Notes: generated by a model from the letters alone, not told the origin. A DNA stretch of 64,000 nucleotides from Pseudoalteromonas sp. EB27 (GCF_001974875.1 NZ_MTQD01000006.1:62001-126000); one strand, 5' to 3'. Shown: positions 1 through 8,991, counted from the first letter of the stretch. Numbers and translations: made by a program.

Positions 1-827
1 TTATATTCGGTAAATGGTGAAATACGCGCTTGCGAGTAATCTTTACCGTAGGTGATTACCGGCCATCCGTAATTAGTGCCAGCGGTTAAGTAGTTTAGCT
101 CGTCACCGCCTGCAGGGCCGTGTTCGTTGCTAACAATTTGCTGCGTATCGTAATCATAAACTAAGCCTTGAGGGTTACGGTGACCAAGTGAGTAAACAGC
201 ATGTGCATTTTGGTTTTCGTGATTAATAAATGGATTATCTTTTGGGATGGTGCCATCTAGGTTTATACGTAATATTTTACCAAGTTGGCTGGTGATAACC
301 TGTGCTTGCTCTCTAAAATCAAACCCATCGCCTGTTGAAACTAATAACGTATTGTCGGGTAGGACAAGGGCGCGTCCTGCGTAATGTTGCGGTGTGTTTT
401 TATCAGTCGCTACTTTATAAATAACGTTAGGCTTTGAAAAGTCAGTGCCATTAAACGTGGCTTTGGCAACAACAAGCCTGTTTGCGCTTGCATCACCTTG
501 GGCATAAGTAAAAATAACTTCTTTTGAGTCGTTATAATCTGGTGATAATACAATGTCGAGTAAACCACCTTGGCCTGCAACGTATAAACCTGTTAGGTTT
601 AATTTTACTCTTGATTGCACGTTGTTTTTAACTATAACTATGTGGCCATCACGCTCTGTAATTAACCATGTGCCGTTTGGTAGTTTAACCATGCTCCACG
701 GAGACTGCAGATGCGTAGCCAGTGTTTTTGTACTGTATTGCTCCTTTGGTAATGCGGCTTGTGCATTAACAGAAAACGAAAAAAGCGAAAGCAGAGTAAA
801 AATAGAGATACATTGTTTACCGGGCAA
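1..827 (-). CDS. PQQ-dependent sugar dehydrogenase (aldose sugar dehydrogenase family), 3' end cut by window edge
   Basis: The reverse-strand frame reads through from about 827 to the window edge without a stop, so the C-terminus is missing. The translation has a secretion signal (hydrophobic SIFTLLSLFSFSVNAQA) and then beta-propeller segments typical of the glucose/sorbosone dehydrogenase family: PWSMVKLPNGTWLITERDG, GQGGLLDIVLSP, GRALVLPDNTLLVSTGD, LGKILRINLDGTIP and HRNPQGLVYD. Family members are periplasmic, use PQQ and oxidise aldoses. The start is uncertain. The only initiator-like codon before the signal peptide is TTG at 827-825, with AAAGG too close upstream to be a good ribosome site. 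An ATG slightly upstream is out of frame. The family call is firm; the substrate and start are not. Confidence 0.85.
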   Translation of the reverse strand, partial: MPGKQCISIFTLLSLFSFSVNAQAALPKEQYSTKTLATHLQSPWSMVKLPNGTWLITERDGHIVIVKNNVQSRVKLNLTGLYVAGQGGLLDIVLSPDYNDSKEVIFTYAQGDASANRLVVAKATFNGTDFSKPNVIYKVATDKNTPQHYAGRALVLPDNTLLVSTGDGFDFREQAQVITSQLGKILRINLDGTIPKDNPFINHENQNAHAVYSLGHRNPQGLVYDYDTQQIVSNEHGPAGGDELNYLTAGTNYGWPVITYGKDYSQARISPFTEY

Positions 828-883
828 GCCTTTGCTAGCATGACTAGTATAAGAGAAAAGCTTTATTTTAAGTTGAGATAACC

Positions 884-1336
884 ATGTCGTTTTTAACACG
901 TATGTTGCCTTCATTTTTAGTTTCTTGGTTACTTACATTCACACTTGCTAGCTTGTTTCATAGCCAATACGTTGTCAATGAATTAGTTAATGTAGGTGTA
1001 GTGGTGGGCTTTAGTGATCGGGTTAGTTTAACGCTTGATGATTGGCTAGGCCTATTACCTACCTACGGGGCTATTATTGCTGTGGCACTTGCCATCGCTT
1101 TTTTTGCTACAACAAAGCTTAATAAAAAGGTTCAAAAATACAGTACTCAGCTATTTGTTATTGCTGGCATTGTGGCATTTGCTATTGTGTTAATTGCCAT
1201 TGAATCAATTATGAATATTCATATTATAGCGGGCGCAAGAGGCTGGGGTTTTTATGCTCAACTGCTTGCAGGCGCGGTAGGTGGTTTTGCGTTTTCGCAA
1301 TTATTTAAGGCAGCTAAAATACAAAAAGCGTGTTGA
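884..1336 (+). CDS. Uncharacterised four-helix inner-membrane protein
   Basis: This 150-residue protein has four hydrophobic segments, at roughly residues 8-25, 55-78, 88-110 and 122-142, and ends in a short basic tail (KAAKIQKAC). I recognise no catalytic motif or named family. It is divergent from the PQQ dehydrogenase, whose 5' end lies only about 57 bases away, so the two probably share a promoter region. A strong hairpin terminator follows it. A real gene is likely because the reading frame fills the gap, membrane topology is regular and the opposite strand holds no competing gene. Function is unknown. Confidence 0.7.
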   Translation: MSFLTRMLPSFLVSWLLTFTLASLFHSQYVVNELVNVGVVVGFSDRVSLTLDDWLGLLPTYGAIIAVALAIAFFATTKLNKKVQKYSTQLFVIAGIVAFAIVLIAIESIMNIHIIAGARGWGFYAQLLAGAVGGFAFSQLFKAAKIQKAC

Positions 1337-1383
1337 TGTGTGAATATAAGTACGGTTGATACGTTATTTGATGATTAACAAAT

Positions 1384-1420
1384 AAAGGCTGCTGTTTATT
1401 GTAAACAGCGGCCTTTAAAT
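1384..1420. terminator. Bidirectional intrinsic terminator between convergent genes
   Basis: A 15-bp stem pairs 1384-1398 (AAAGGCTGCTGTTTA) with 1402-1416 (TAAACAGCGGCCTTT) across a 3-base loop, with a single G-T type pair. A- and T-rich flanks on both sides fit use in both directions. It sits between the membrane-protein gene ending at 1336 and the Nramp-like gene ending at 1439. Confidence 0.8.
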
Positions 1421-1438
1421 ATGATTTTTAGAGTTTAA

Positions 1439-2638
1439 TTAAAAAATTAAACTAATTAGTTTGTAGCTACTTAGCCCAAAAATTAGGATTAAAACGGGTA
1501 GGGTGACTAGGTTTAAAGCCAAAGAGTTAGTGTAGTTTCCCATAACCCCTTTTTGATTAACCAGCCATACAAGGTAGGTGCTAACAATAGGGAGTAATAA
1601 CCCGTTAGCCGCTTGTGCGAATATAATCACCGCTACTGGGTCTAAACCTAATGAGGCCACCGCAGCACCAAACAATAAAATAACAATAGCAACGCCTTTA
1701 AAGCGTAAGTTACCCATATCGTTTGACCAACCTAACATGCCGCATACGGCGTAAGCACCGGCAAGTGGCGCTGTAATAGCGCTTGTTAAACCTGCAGCAA
1801 ATAAACCAATAGCAAAAAAGTAATGAGCGGCGTCGCCAAGCAATGGCTCTAGCTGTACGGCCATGTTGGCCGCACTAATTTGCCCTGCATCTGTGCCATA
1901 AAAGGCAACTGATGCAGTAGATAAAATAGCTAACGTGATGACACCGCCTAAAGTGATTGATAGGCCTGTATCAACATTTGTTTCTTTAATCATTTTTTGC
2001 ATATCGCTGCTACTGTCGTGTCTGGCAGCGAGCACGCCGGAGTGTAAAAATAAGTTGTACGGCACAATGGTCGTACCGACTAATGCCAATATAGTTGTAA
2101 TAGAACCTTCAGGCATACTAGGGATAAAACCAGCAAATACATCAGCGAGCGAAGGGGCAGCCATTACAAGTGTTGAGATAAACACTAAACTCATTAAAAT
2201 AACGAGTAAAATTAGCGCGTTTTCAACCACTTTATGTTTGCCGCTATACAGTAAAGCAGCACTTAACAAAGCAATAAGTGGTGTCCATAGTTGGGAGTTA
2301 ATTTGAGGGAATATTTCAATTAACCCCATGCTAGCGCCACTTAAGTTACCCGCTTCATAAGCTGCACTGCCTACGCCAATGGCGCTAATAACTAAAAATA
2401 TCGCCAAGGATTTAAATAAAGGCGTTTGAATATTAGCTCTAAGAGCTTGTGCTAAATCTTGCCCGGTAGTAACGCCAAGGCGCGCCGCCATGGATTGTAA
2501 TAATATAGTGGCAATTACTGAAAACAGTAACGTCCATATAAGTGCAAAACCAAAGTTTGCACCTGCCACGCTGGCGGTAGTAATGGTCCCTGGTCCAATG
2601 AAGGCAGCGGTGACGAGTAGTCCTGGTCCTAATCGCAT
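1439..2638 (-). CDS. Nramp-family divalent-metal transporter-like protein with altered metal site
   Basis: This 399-residue polytopic protein aligns by eye with the Nramp/MntH family: an N-terminal GPGLLVTAAF segment, the helix-6 pattern VPYNLFLHSG, and about 11 hydrophobic segments. Two signature metal-binding motifs are changed. The helix-1 motif DPGN is GPGT (residues 15-18), and the helix-6 motif MPH is VPY (residues 192-194). Canonical Nramps use the Asp, Asn and Met of these motifs to hold Mn2+ or Fe2+, so this is probably one of the divergent Nramp-related groups with another substrate. I therefore avoid the symbol mntH. Its 5' leader contains paired hairpins at 2731-2792. It is the only gene in its transcription unit and ends in a shared terminator. 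Confidence 0.85.
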   Translation of the reverse strand: MRLGPGLLVTAAFIGPGTITTASVAGANFGFALIWTLLFSVIATILLQSMAARLGVTTGQDLAQALRANIQTPLFKSLAIFLVISAIGVGSAAYEAGNLSGASMGLIEIFPQINSQLWTPLIALLSAALLYSGKHKVVENALILLVILMSLVFISTLVMAAPSLADVFAGFIPSMPEGSITTILALVGTTIVPYNLFLHSGVLAARHDSSSDMQKMIKETNVDTGLSITLGGVITLAILSTASVAFYGTDAGQISAANMAVQLEPLLGDAAHYFFAIGLFAAGLTSAITAPLAGAYAVCGMLGWSNDMGNLRFKGVAIVILLFGAAVASLGLDPVAVIIFAQAANGLLLPIVSTYLVWLVNQKGVMGNYTNSLALNLVTLPVLILIFGLSSYKLISLIF

Positions 2639-3040
2639 AATTGACCTTAATAGTGCTATTGCATGTTGCTATTTAAAGTTACATCTAACGTTTAAAACTG
2701 ATATTTATACGCGATGCCTGTTGTGTTATTGCTGCCACTTAGATTAAGTGCCCTGCAGCGATGTCGCCTCTTGGCTGGTTCTTTTTTACCAGCATATGCT
2801 AAAAAAGGTCGCGTAGGATACAAATTTATATATAAATTTAAAGGGGATACAATGCGTTTGCATGAATTTTAAACGAATAAGTGGTGCGAGTAGAGGTTAC
2901 ACGCGAAGTCTCAAAATTTAGTTAATGCTTACCGCATAAAAAAGTACAATATTTTATGCAGTAAATCACAAGAGAATGTATAAGCGACGCAAGTTAAATG
3001 ACAGATGCCGATATTGCTATTAATAACAATATCAATGCAT
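2639..3040. other. 402-base intergenic region upstream of the Nramp-like gene
   Basis: No credible coding frame is present. On the reverse strand the part nearest the Nramp-like gene carries two leader hairpins (listed separately). Further out, an 8-bp perfect inverted repeat pairs 2934-2941 (GCATAAAA) with 2952-2959 (TTTTATGC). A 7-bp inverted repeat, extendable past one mismatch, pairs 3010-3016 (GATATTG) with 3027-3033 just after the avtA stop and may end the avtA transcript, although it lacks a T-run. No promoter was confidently identified. Confidence 0.6.
2731..2792 (-). promoter_or_regulatory. Candidate structured 5' leader of the Nramp-like gene
   Basis: Read on the reverse strand, a CTGGT/ACCAG hairpin (2792-2788 with 2779-2775) is followed by GAGGCGACATC and then a nested stem: GCTGC/GCAGC (2759-2755 with 2735-2731) enclosing CACTTA/TAAGTG. 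This lies about 90-150 bases upstream of the start codon. It does not match the consensus I know for the yybP-ykoY manganese riboswitch, the M-box or the lysine riboswitch. It is a structural observation only. Confidence 0.35.
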
Positions 3041-4303
3041 TTACTTTATTAGTGCTTTGATTGCTTCTAAGCCTTTTTTTAGTGTACTTGCATCGGTAGC
3101 ATAGTTAATACGAATACACTCGTGTTTGTGTGGCCAGCTGTCGTCAATGCCGATAAAAAAGTTGTGACCAGGGATCACATACACGTCTTGCTCTTTAAGC
3201 TTTTGATATAACACCTCGCTTGTCATTTTTGCGTCTTTAAACCACAGCCACATAAAAAATGCGCCTTCAACTTTGTGCAAATAAACAGGCAATTCGGCAA
3301 ACACTTCATCAAACAACTCAATCGCTATGTGTGCTTTATTACGATAAAAGGGCAGTACAACATTACGACACAGTGGGAGTAGTTCGTTGTCGTTAATTAA
3401 GCGTGTCACTAAGCTTGGACCAATACTATTTGGCGATAACACCATGCTGCCATTTACGCGGCCAATTGCTTTAATAATCTCATTGTTTGCAACCACAATA
3501 CCGCTGCGTAAACCCGGTAGGCCAAGTTTTGAAAGTGACATACATAATATAATATTTGAGTTCCACGTTAGGTTTGCATCGGTGTAAATACAACCTGGGA
3601 ACGGATCGCCGTACGCGTTATCAATAATGAGTGGAATGCCATATTGCTTAGCGAGCAAATCAAGGTGTTTTACTTCATCGTCAGTAATTACATTACCCGT
3701 TGGATTGGTAGGGCGTGATACGCACAGTGCGCTTATGCTGCTGTCATTTGCTAGTACTTTTTCAACTGCTTTAAAATCAATGACGTATTTAAACTGTTTT
3801 GATGCACTACCTGTATTTAAAATTTCGATATCAGGCTTTATGGCAACAAACATATCAGCCGATAAACCTTGATCGGCATAACCTATGTACTCTGGCGCAA
3901 GGGGGAATAAAATCTTTTTATGGCTGCCGCCCGGCATTTCGCCTGCCAACATATTAAACAGCACAAAAAAGTTAGCTTGGCTGCCATTACCAAGTGCTAT
4001 GTTATCGGCGTTAATATCCCATGCATACTCTTTACTTAGCTGGCCTGCTAATGCAGCCCTAAACTCGTCGTTACCCGTTGGGCCGTCGTAAAGGCCAAAT
4101 ACTTGCGATACCTTATTACTGGCAACGAGTTTTTGTAATTCACTTAAAAAAACTTCATTTACTTGTGGTACTAATGCGGGATTACCGCCACCCAGCATAA
4201 CAATATTAGGATTGTTGCTGTTTTTAGCACCGCCTAAATCTTCCATTAACTGAGTAATGCCGTTGGGTTGTGTAAATTTAGTGCCAAAGTTTGAGTAGTT
4301 CAT
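3041..4303 (-). CDS. avtA: Valine--pyruvate aminotransferase
   Basis: The 420-residue protein closely resembles AvtA across its length: N-terminal FGTKFTQPNGITQLMEDL, IVMLGGGNPALVPQ, PLAPEYIGYADQGL, CVSRPTNPTGNVITDDE and IDNAYGDPFPG. The PLP lysine lies in SLSKLGLPGLRSG. AvtA is a cytosolic fold-type I PLP enzyme that exchanges amino groups between alanine/pyruvate and valine/2-oxoisovalerate. The length matches the family (about 415-420). It appears monocistronic, with 133 bases separating it from the downstream glutathione transferase. Confidence 0.93.
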   Translation of the reverse strand: MNYSNFGTKFTQPNGITQLMEDLGGAKNSNNPNIVMLGGGNPALVPQVNEVFLSELQKLVASNKVSQVFGLYDGPTGNDEFRAALAGQLSKEYAWDINADNIALGNGSQANFFVLFNMLAGEMPGGSHKKILFPLAPEYIGYADQGLSADMFVAIKPDIEILNTGSASKQFKYVIDFKAVEKVLANDSSISALCVSRPTNPTGNVITDDEVKHLDLLAKQYGIPLIIDNAYGDPFPGCIYTDANLTWNSNIILCMSLSKLGLPGLRSGIVVANNEIIKAIGRVNGSMVLSPNSIGPSLVTRLINDNELLPLCRNVVLPFYRNKAHIAIELFDEVFAELPVYLHKVEGAFFMWLWFKDAKMTSEVLYQKLKEQDVYVIPGHNFFIGIDDSWPHKHECIRINYATDASTLKKGLEAIKALIK

Positions 4304-4384
4304 AATGCATAGCGTTTGTTAGTAATGGGGGGGCAGTATAGCGTAAATAAAGGGCTTAAATTCGATGATGAGAATAATTCAATG

Positions 4385-4437
4385 CTTAGCTTTGTAGTTG
4401 GCTATGACAATAAAATTTCTATAAAACAAAGGCTAAG
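4385..4437. repeat. Inverted repeat in the avtA-GST gap
   Basis: CTTAGCTTTGT (4385-4395) is nearly the reverse complement of ACAAAGGCTAAG (4426-4437), with one extra base, around a 30-base AT-rich spacer. It begins one base after the stop of the downstream-facing GST gene. The long loop and absent T-run make an intrinsic terminator unlikely; its role is unknown. Confidence 0.4.
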
Positions 4438-5097
4438 TTAAGATTTTTTAACGCCGTATAAAAACTCTTCGCCACAGTCCATATACAAATCAAATTTGGT
4501 CATAACTTTGGTAAACATGGGGGCGTGCAAAAATTCGTTTAACCAGGCGCGCACATGCGTGTATTCACTTTGCAAGTACCAGTGTTTATCTACACGGGCA
4601 AACTGTCTAATAAATGGTAGCAGGGCATAATCGGCAAGGCTTTTTTCATTGCCCATTAAGTATTTATGCGTGGTTAGTTTTGCTTCAAATTGCTTAATAA
4701 ACTCTTCGCAGGCTTTTTGGTAATAAATTTGTGCCATGTCTTTTGTGCGCGCATAAAATTTGTACTTTTCGAGCACTGGTTTAAATTGTGTGTCGTTTAA
4801 CTTAATTAATTCAAGCATGCGCTCAAGTGCTAATGGGTTTTGAGTATGCAGTAAATTATGCGGGTCATTTTGCTTTAATGCCCAGAGCATAATGTCTAGG
4901 CTTTCATCTATAACTTGGCCATTAGGTAATAATAAAACAGGCACCGTGCCTTTTGGTGATATTTCCAAAAGATGCGGTGGCTTATTTTTAGTTTTTATAG
5001 CGCGTAGGAGCACGTGTTGCTCTGCCATTAAAATACCCATTCGTGCACGCATTGCGTATGGGCAGTGTTGTAATGAATATAATAATGGCAATGTCAT
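4438..5097 (-). CDS. Glutathione S-transferase family protein
   Basis: The 219-residue protein has an N-terminal thioredoxin-like domain, with CPYAMRARMG at residues 12-21 and the glutathione-binding cis-proline and acidic pattern PKGTVPVLLLPNGQVIDES at about 49-67. An all-helical C-terminal domain follows (MGNEKSLADYALLPFIRQF). The CPYA motif supplies a Cys at the position used by glutaredoxin-2-like and omega/beta-type transferases, so thiol transfer or glutathionylation chemistry is more likely than tyrosine-type conjugation. It is 11 bases downstream of the U32 gene on the same strand and could be cotranscribed with it. Substrate unknown. Confidence 0.88.
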   Translation of the reverse strand: MTLPLLYSLQHCPYAMRARMGILMAEQHVLLRAIKTKNKPPHLLEISPKGTVPVLLLPNGQVIDESLDIMLWALKQNDPHNLLHTQNPLALERMLELIKLNDTQFKPVLEKYKFYARTKDMAQIYYQKACEEFIKQFEAKLTTHKYLMGNEKSLADYALLPFIRQFARVDKHWYLQSEYTHVRAWLNEFLHAPMFTKVMTKFDLYMDCGEEFLYGVKKS

Positions 5098-5108
5098 GTT
5101 TACTTACC

Positions 5109-7400
5109 TTAGCTATTTAAGCCTTCAACATATTGCTGACGTGTTTTTACTTTTACCATGTGATTTAACTGATCGGCCGCGTGTGTTTGCCCACTAATTA
5201 AATCTTGGAAGTGTGCAAGTAACACGGTTTTATCTAGCTTTTCTTTATCGCCTGAGCCAATGTCGGTTAAATCAATCATAAACTCATCAAACTTGTCAGC
5301 GTAATCGGTCACAATATCCATATTTAAAAATTGCTCATGGTTATAAATGCTCGGGTAGCCGCCTTTTTGTTTATCAATGGCAAAGCTAATGCCTTTAACA
5401 TTGGTAACGGTTGTTTCTTTTTTACAGCTCAGCATACAGCTTGCGTCAATACGTGGTTTTTTACAGCCTACGGTTTGCTGGAAAAAACATTGTCGGCTGG
5501 TCATCATTAGTATTGGATGATAAATGCTGTACATCATTTTAAATTTGTTAGGGCGTTTAATACTACGCATTTGCTGTTTGTTAATCTCGTTTGAAATAAA
5601 CGCGCCTTTAGCATTTAAATCCTCTTGTAGCGTTAATAATGCATAAGAGTTTGTGGTGTTTAATAACGGGCCTGCAATCCAGTCAATACCCATTTGCACT
5701 GCTTTGTATGCCACGCCGGTGTTATTACTAATAATAAGTTTAGGTTTTACAACCTCGAGTAAACGTACAGCTTCTTCAAAATCTTTACCAATTAGTACCG
5801 CTGGAAACCATGGAATTAACTGCGGATGCTCTAAAAATACATTTATGTATTTATCGTTATCGGTTCTAAAGCTCTCAGGTAATTTAAAGTAAACGTCACC
5901 ATCTGTTAAATTACACAAGTGAGCGTCTTTTATGTCCGATATTAAAATAGAAAGTGTAGTTATATTTTCGGCTTTTTCGTGATTCACTAGTTTAGGTAAT
6001 TCAACTTGCGCTATAACGTCTTTCCCTTCGTTTAATAAAAAAGCGACTTGCTTTTTAATACGCGCTAGCTCTTTAAACGGAATGCTTAAGTTGTCGCCGA
6101 GGTTTGTGTAATCCATATTTTTAATTTCAAAATTGGCATTACTAAACGTTTTAAAGCGCTTATCAATGGCAGCAATATCAACAACTGATTTGTCGGCTAT
6201 TTGCATAGGCATTTGCGATTGAACTTCAAAGCGTAGAGGCTCTTTTGCGTTTTTATTTGAAAGGGTAATATCGTTTTTATCTTCAATAATTATGTTTACA
6301 GTGAATGGCTGATTTAATTGCCCTGTAAATTCTAATGAAAGCTCGCGCTTTGAAATATCTAAAAACTCAATTTTCTTTTTAACTAACGAATCAATTTCAC
6401 TTTTTTGGGTAGAAAGCTCTTGTTGCGCATCGTAAATTTGCACTACCGAAATCGCGTTGTTTTTTTCGTTAGCGTGATCAAAGCTATGGTCGCGTGGATT
6501 GTCGGTAAACATGCTTTTGGTCATGTCGCCGGTTAAAAACTTATTAGTAAAGTTACGGTTAAACACTTTATATAAGCTTGAATCGTCTTCAATTAAGTTA
6601 CCGGTTTGTACAAAGGTATCTATTTGTTTGCGCCAGCTATCAATAACCGTATGTACGTAGTTAGCGCCTTTAATTCGGCCTTCTACTTTTAACGAATCAA
6701 CGCCTGCGGCTACCAGCTCTGGTAGGTCAAAATAAGCTGAGTTATCTTTTAAGTTTAATGGGTGTTTGTTACCCATTGCCGTTGGCTCATATTCATCACG
6801 ACATGCTTGCGAGCAGCGACCACGGTTACCCGAGTTACCTACACTTACTGAGCTTGAATAACATTGCCCTGAAAACGCAATACATAATGCGCCATGTACA
6901 AACACTTCGGTTAGTACGTCGCATTTGTGCGCTACGTCGGTCAATATTTTAATTTCAGTTAAGTTAAGCTCGCGCGATAAATTTACACGCGTAGCGCCAA
7001 TGCGCGCTAAAAACTCAACTTGCGATTCGTTATGCGTAGTTAACTGCGTTGATGCGTGAATATGCAAAGTAGGAAAGTGTTTTTTAACAATGTTGAACAA
7101 CCCTAAATCTTGCACAATAATGCCATCAAGAGTTGTATTTACTAGCTGATTTAACAGCTTAAATAGCGCACCCATTTCGTGCTCTAATATTACCACGTTA
7201 AGCGTTAAAAAAATCTCACAGCCGTATTCGTGGGCTAAGCGAAGTGCGCCGTTAAGTTCATCAAACGAAAGATTAGACGCTCGGTTACGTGCATTAAAGG
7301 TATCTAACCCACAATAAACCGCATTAGCACCGGCTACAATGGCGGCTTTTACCGCGTTTACATCACCGCCAGGGGCTAATAGTTCAATCTTTCTACTCAT
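5109..7400 (-). CDS. Peptidase U32 family protein (RlhA/TrhP-like, RNA-hydroxylation type)
   Basis: The start is the ATG at 7400, giving 763 residues. A longer frame to 7571 adds a hydrophobic stretch unlike the family, and the domain begins directly at MSRKIELLAPGGD. U32 signature segments are AGANAVYCGLDTFNAR, EIFLTLNVV, IVQDLGLFN, HASTQLTTHN, VFVHGALCIAFSGQC and NRGRCSQACRDEY. Further cysteines near the C-terminus (RQCFFQQTVGCKK, DASCMLSCKK) fit the Fe-S or Zn cluster seen in this family. Characterised bacterial relatives (RlhA, TrhP) hydroxylate 23S rRNA or tRNA uridines rather than cleave protein. Which relative this is cannot be decided by eye. Confidence 0.85.
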   Translation of the reverse strand: MSRKIELLAPGGDVNAVKAAIVAGANAVYCGLDTFNARNRASNLSFDELNGALRLAHEYGCEIFLTLNVVILEHEMGALFKLLNQLVNTTLDGIIVQDLGLFNIVKKHFPTLHIHASTQLTTHNESQVEFLARIGATRVNLSRELNLTEIKILTDVAHKCDVLTEVFVHGALCIAFSGQCYSSSVSVGNSGNRGRCSQACRDEYEPTAMGNKHPLNLKDNSAYFDLPELVAAGVDSLKVEGRIKGANYVHTVIDSWRKQIDTFVQTGNLIEDDSSLYKVFNRNFTNKFLTGDMTKSMFTDNPRDHSFDHANEKNNAISVVQIYDAQQELSTQKSEIDSLVKKKIEFLDISKRELSLEFTGQLNQPFTVNIIIEDKNDITLSNKNAKEPLRFEVQSQMPMQIADKSVVDIAAIDKRFKTFSNANFEIKNMDYTNLGDNLSIPFKELARIKKQVAFLLNEGKDVIAQVELPKLVNHEKAENITTLSILISDIKDAHLCNLTDGDVYFKLPESFRTDNDKYINVFLEHPQLIPWFPAVLIGKDFEEAVRLLEVVKPKLIISNNTGVAYKAVQMGIDWIAGPLLNTTNSYALLTLQEDLNAKGAFISNEINKQQMRSIKRPNKFKMMYSIYHPILMMTSRQCFFQQTVGCKKPRIDASCMLSCKKETTVTNVKGISFAIDKQKGGYPSIYNHEQFLNMDIVTDYADKFDEFMIDLTDIGSGDKEKLDKTVLLAHFQDLISGQTHAADQLNHMVKVKTRQQYVEGLNS

Positions 7401-7603
7401 GACAACTTCACTTCGCTCATATTTAATTGCCGCGAATTTTATCTGGTTAAGCACGTTAATGCTATTTATTGAGGGATATAATAAGTAGTAAAATAAAAGA
7501 GTGTATAAAATTACAATTAAGCTGGCTGATTTATTACGTAAACATGTAATAAAATGATAGTTTATAAGCAAGCTAGACTTTCAACTTTACTTAGGCGATA
7601 CCC

Positions 7604-8806
7604 ATCAGCAATCAATATATTAAACAGTTAGATACAGATTTAAATATTCAAGAATCTGTTATTACTAATACCCATCTAAAAATAGCCACATTTAACCTGT
7701 TTAATTACCTTGAGCCACCCAATGCATACTATGAGTTTGAGAAAATTTATACCGCGCAGCAGTGGGCTAAAAAGCAGCGTTGGATTACTGATTACTTAAC
7801 AGAACATGCGCCTGATGTGATTGGTTTTCAGGAAGTGTTTAGTATTGATTCGTTAAAAGAGCTAGTTGCTGATCAAGGCTATAACTACTTTGCAGTAGTT
7901 GATACGCCAGAGGTAATTGATGATTTTATTTATAGACGCCCCGTCGTAGCGATTGCCTCTAAATATCCCATAGTTGAAGTAGCAGCGGTTGAACACGATA
8001 GTGAGCTTGCAAGTACGCTTGGCCTTAATAGTGAGTTTACTTTTAGTCGTAAGGTATTAAGAGCGACCGTTACTTTACCGCACATAGGCAATACTGATTG
8101 TTATGTGGTGCACTTTAAATCTAAGCGCTCAATGATTGAAGTTGATGAACACAATAAAGAGCTTGCACCTGAGCAAAACATAATTAAGATTTTAAAAGCG
8201 AATGTAGCGGGCGGGTGGGGCTCAACTATTCAGCGTGGCAGTGAAGCCACATTACTAATGATACAAATGATTACTCGCCGTGAAGCTACGCAGCAACCCA
8301 TGCTATTAATGGGGGACTTTAATAATGAACTTGCGGATGGCGTATTAAGCCATTTACTCACAAATACATTACGCTTTGCTCCTGCGTTTGACGCTAAAAC
8401 CTACCTTGCTAAATATTGTTTAAATGATTCATGGGATCTGTTTATTAAGTCGCAGCTAAGTATTGATGAGGTTTCTAGCGATGAAGCAATAACAAACGAT
8501 GTACAAAGCGATTGTGATAGTAGTAACAGCGAGATTGCTGATTCAGCGGATAAAAGCCAAGTAAAAAATATAAACCTAACAAAGCCAGCACTGTTAAGGG
8601 CGCCAACACATTACTACGGCGCAAGCAGCTCTGTGCTTGATTACATTTTATTGTCGTGTGAGTTTGACGCTAGTTACGATGACAGCTTTTTTGAAGTCAG
8701 TAATTATAACACTTACGATAGGCACTTAATAAATCCCGAGTATGAACGTGATGATTTAACTACCGACCACGGTGTTGTATTGGTTACCCTTAAACTAAGA
8801 AGCTAG
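7604..8806 (+). CDS. Endonuclease/exonuclease/phosphatase-fold protein with a non-canonical start
   Basis: The protein carries the motifs of this Mg-dependent phosphodiesterase fold: KIATFNLFNYLEPP, DVIGFQEV (catalytic Glu), VVHFKSKR, MGDFNNE (Asp, Asn) and TTDHGVVLV (Asp-His). The first motif lies upstream of the first in-frame GTG (7817), so the true start must be earlier. An in-frame TAG at 7592-7594 bounds it, and the only initiators between are rare ones (ATA 7598, ATC 7604, ATT 7619). ATC 7604 gives 400 residues starting (M)SNQYIKQLD and has AGG eight bases upstream. Residues about 300-325 form an acidic, Ser/Asp-rich insert. It is divergent from the U32 gene. The substrate could be DNA, a phospholipid or a nucleotide. 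Confidence 0.8.
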   Translation: MSNQYIKQLDTDLNIQESVITNTHLKIATFNLFNYLEPPNAYYEFEKIYTAQQWAKKQRWITDYLTEHAPDVIGFQEVFSIDSLKELVADQGYNYFAVVDTPEVIDDFIYRRPVVAIASKYPIVEVAAVEHDSELASTLGLNSEFTFSRKVLRATVTLPHIGNTDCYVVHFKSKRSMIEVDEHNKELAPEQNIIKILKANVAGGWGSTIQRGSEATLLMIQMITRREATQQPMLLMGDFNNELADGVLSHLLTNTLRFAPAFDAKTYLAKYCLNDSWDLFIKSQLSIDEVSSDEAITNDVQSDCDSSNSEIADSADKSQVKNINLTKPALLRAPTHYYGASSSVLDYILLSCEFDASYDDSFFEVSNYNTYDRHLINPEYERDDLTTDHGVVLVTLKLRS

Positions 8807-8991
8807 GTTTTCTCATCTAATAACTTACAGCGCACGATTAAGCTAAAAAAAGAATTAAGTTGCGATATGCATAATTATGCTAAAATCATAAATTAGCAAT
8901 TACTCATATTGCAGCGAAACTTGACCTGCAGTCTTTATGTGTATATTTTATCGCCAGAATTTTTGCATTAAATTAATAACAAATCACTAAA

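Noticed and set aside
553-843. Forward frame of 96 codons opposite the PQQ dehydrogenase
   Set aside because: The reverse strand encodes a recognisable propeller enzyme with signal peptide over the same bases.
2700-2870. Known riboswitch (yybP-ykoY, M-box or lysine) before the Nramp-like gene
   Set aside because: Only a GAGGCGAC fragment is reminiscent; the conserved core motifs of these classes are absent.
7401-7571. N-terminal extension of the U32 gene
   Set aside because: The extra 57 residues are an unlikely hydrophobic stretch; the family domain begins at the internal ATG at 7400.
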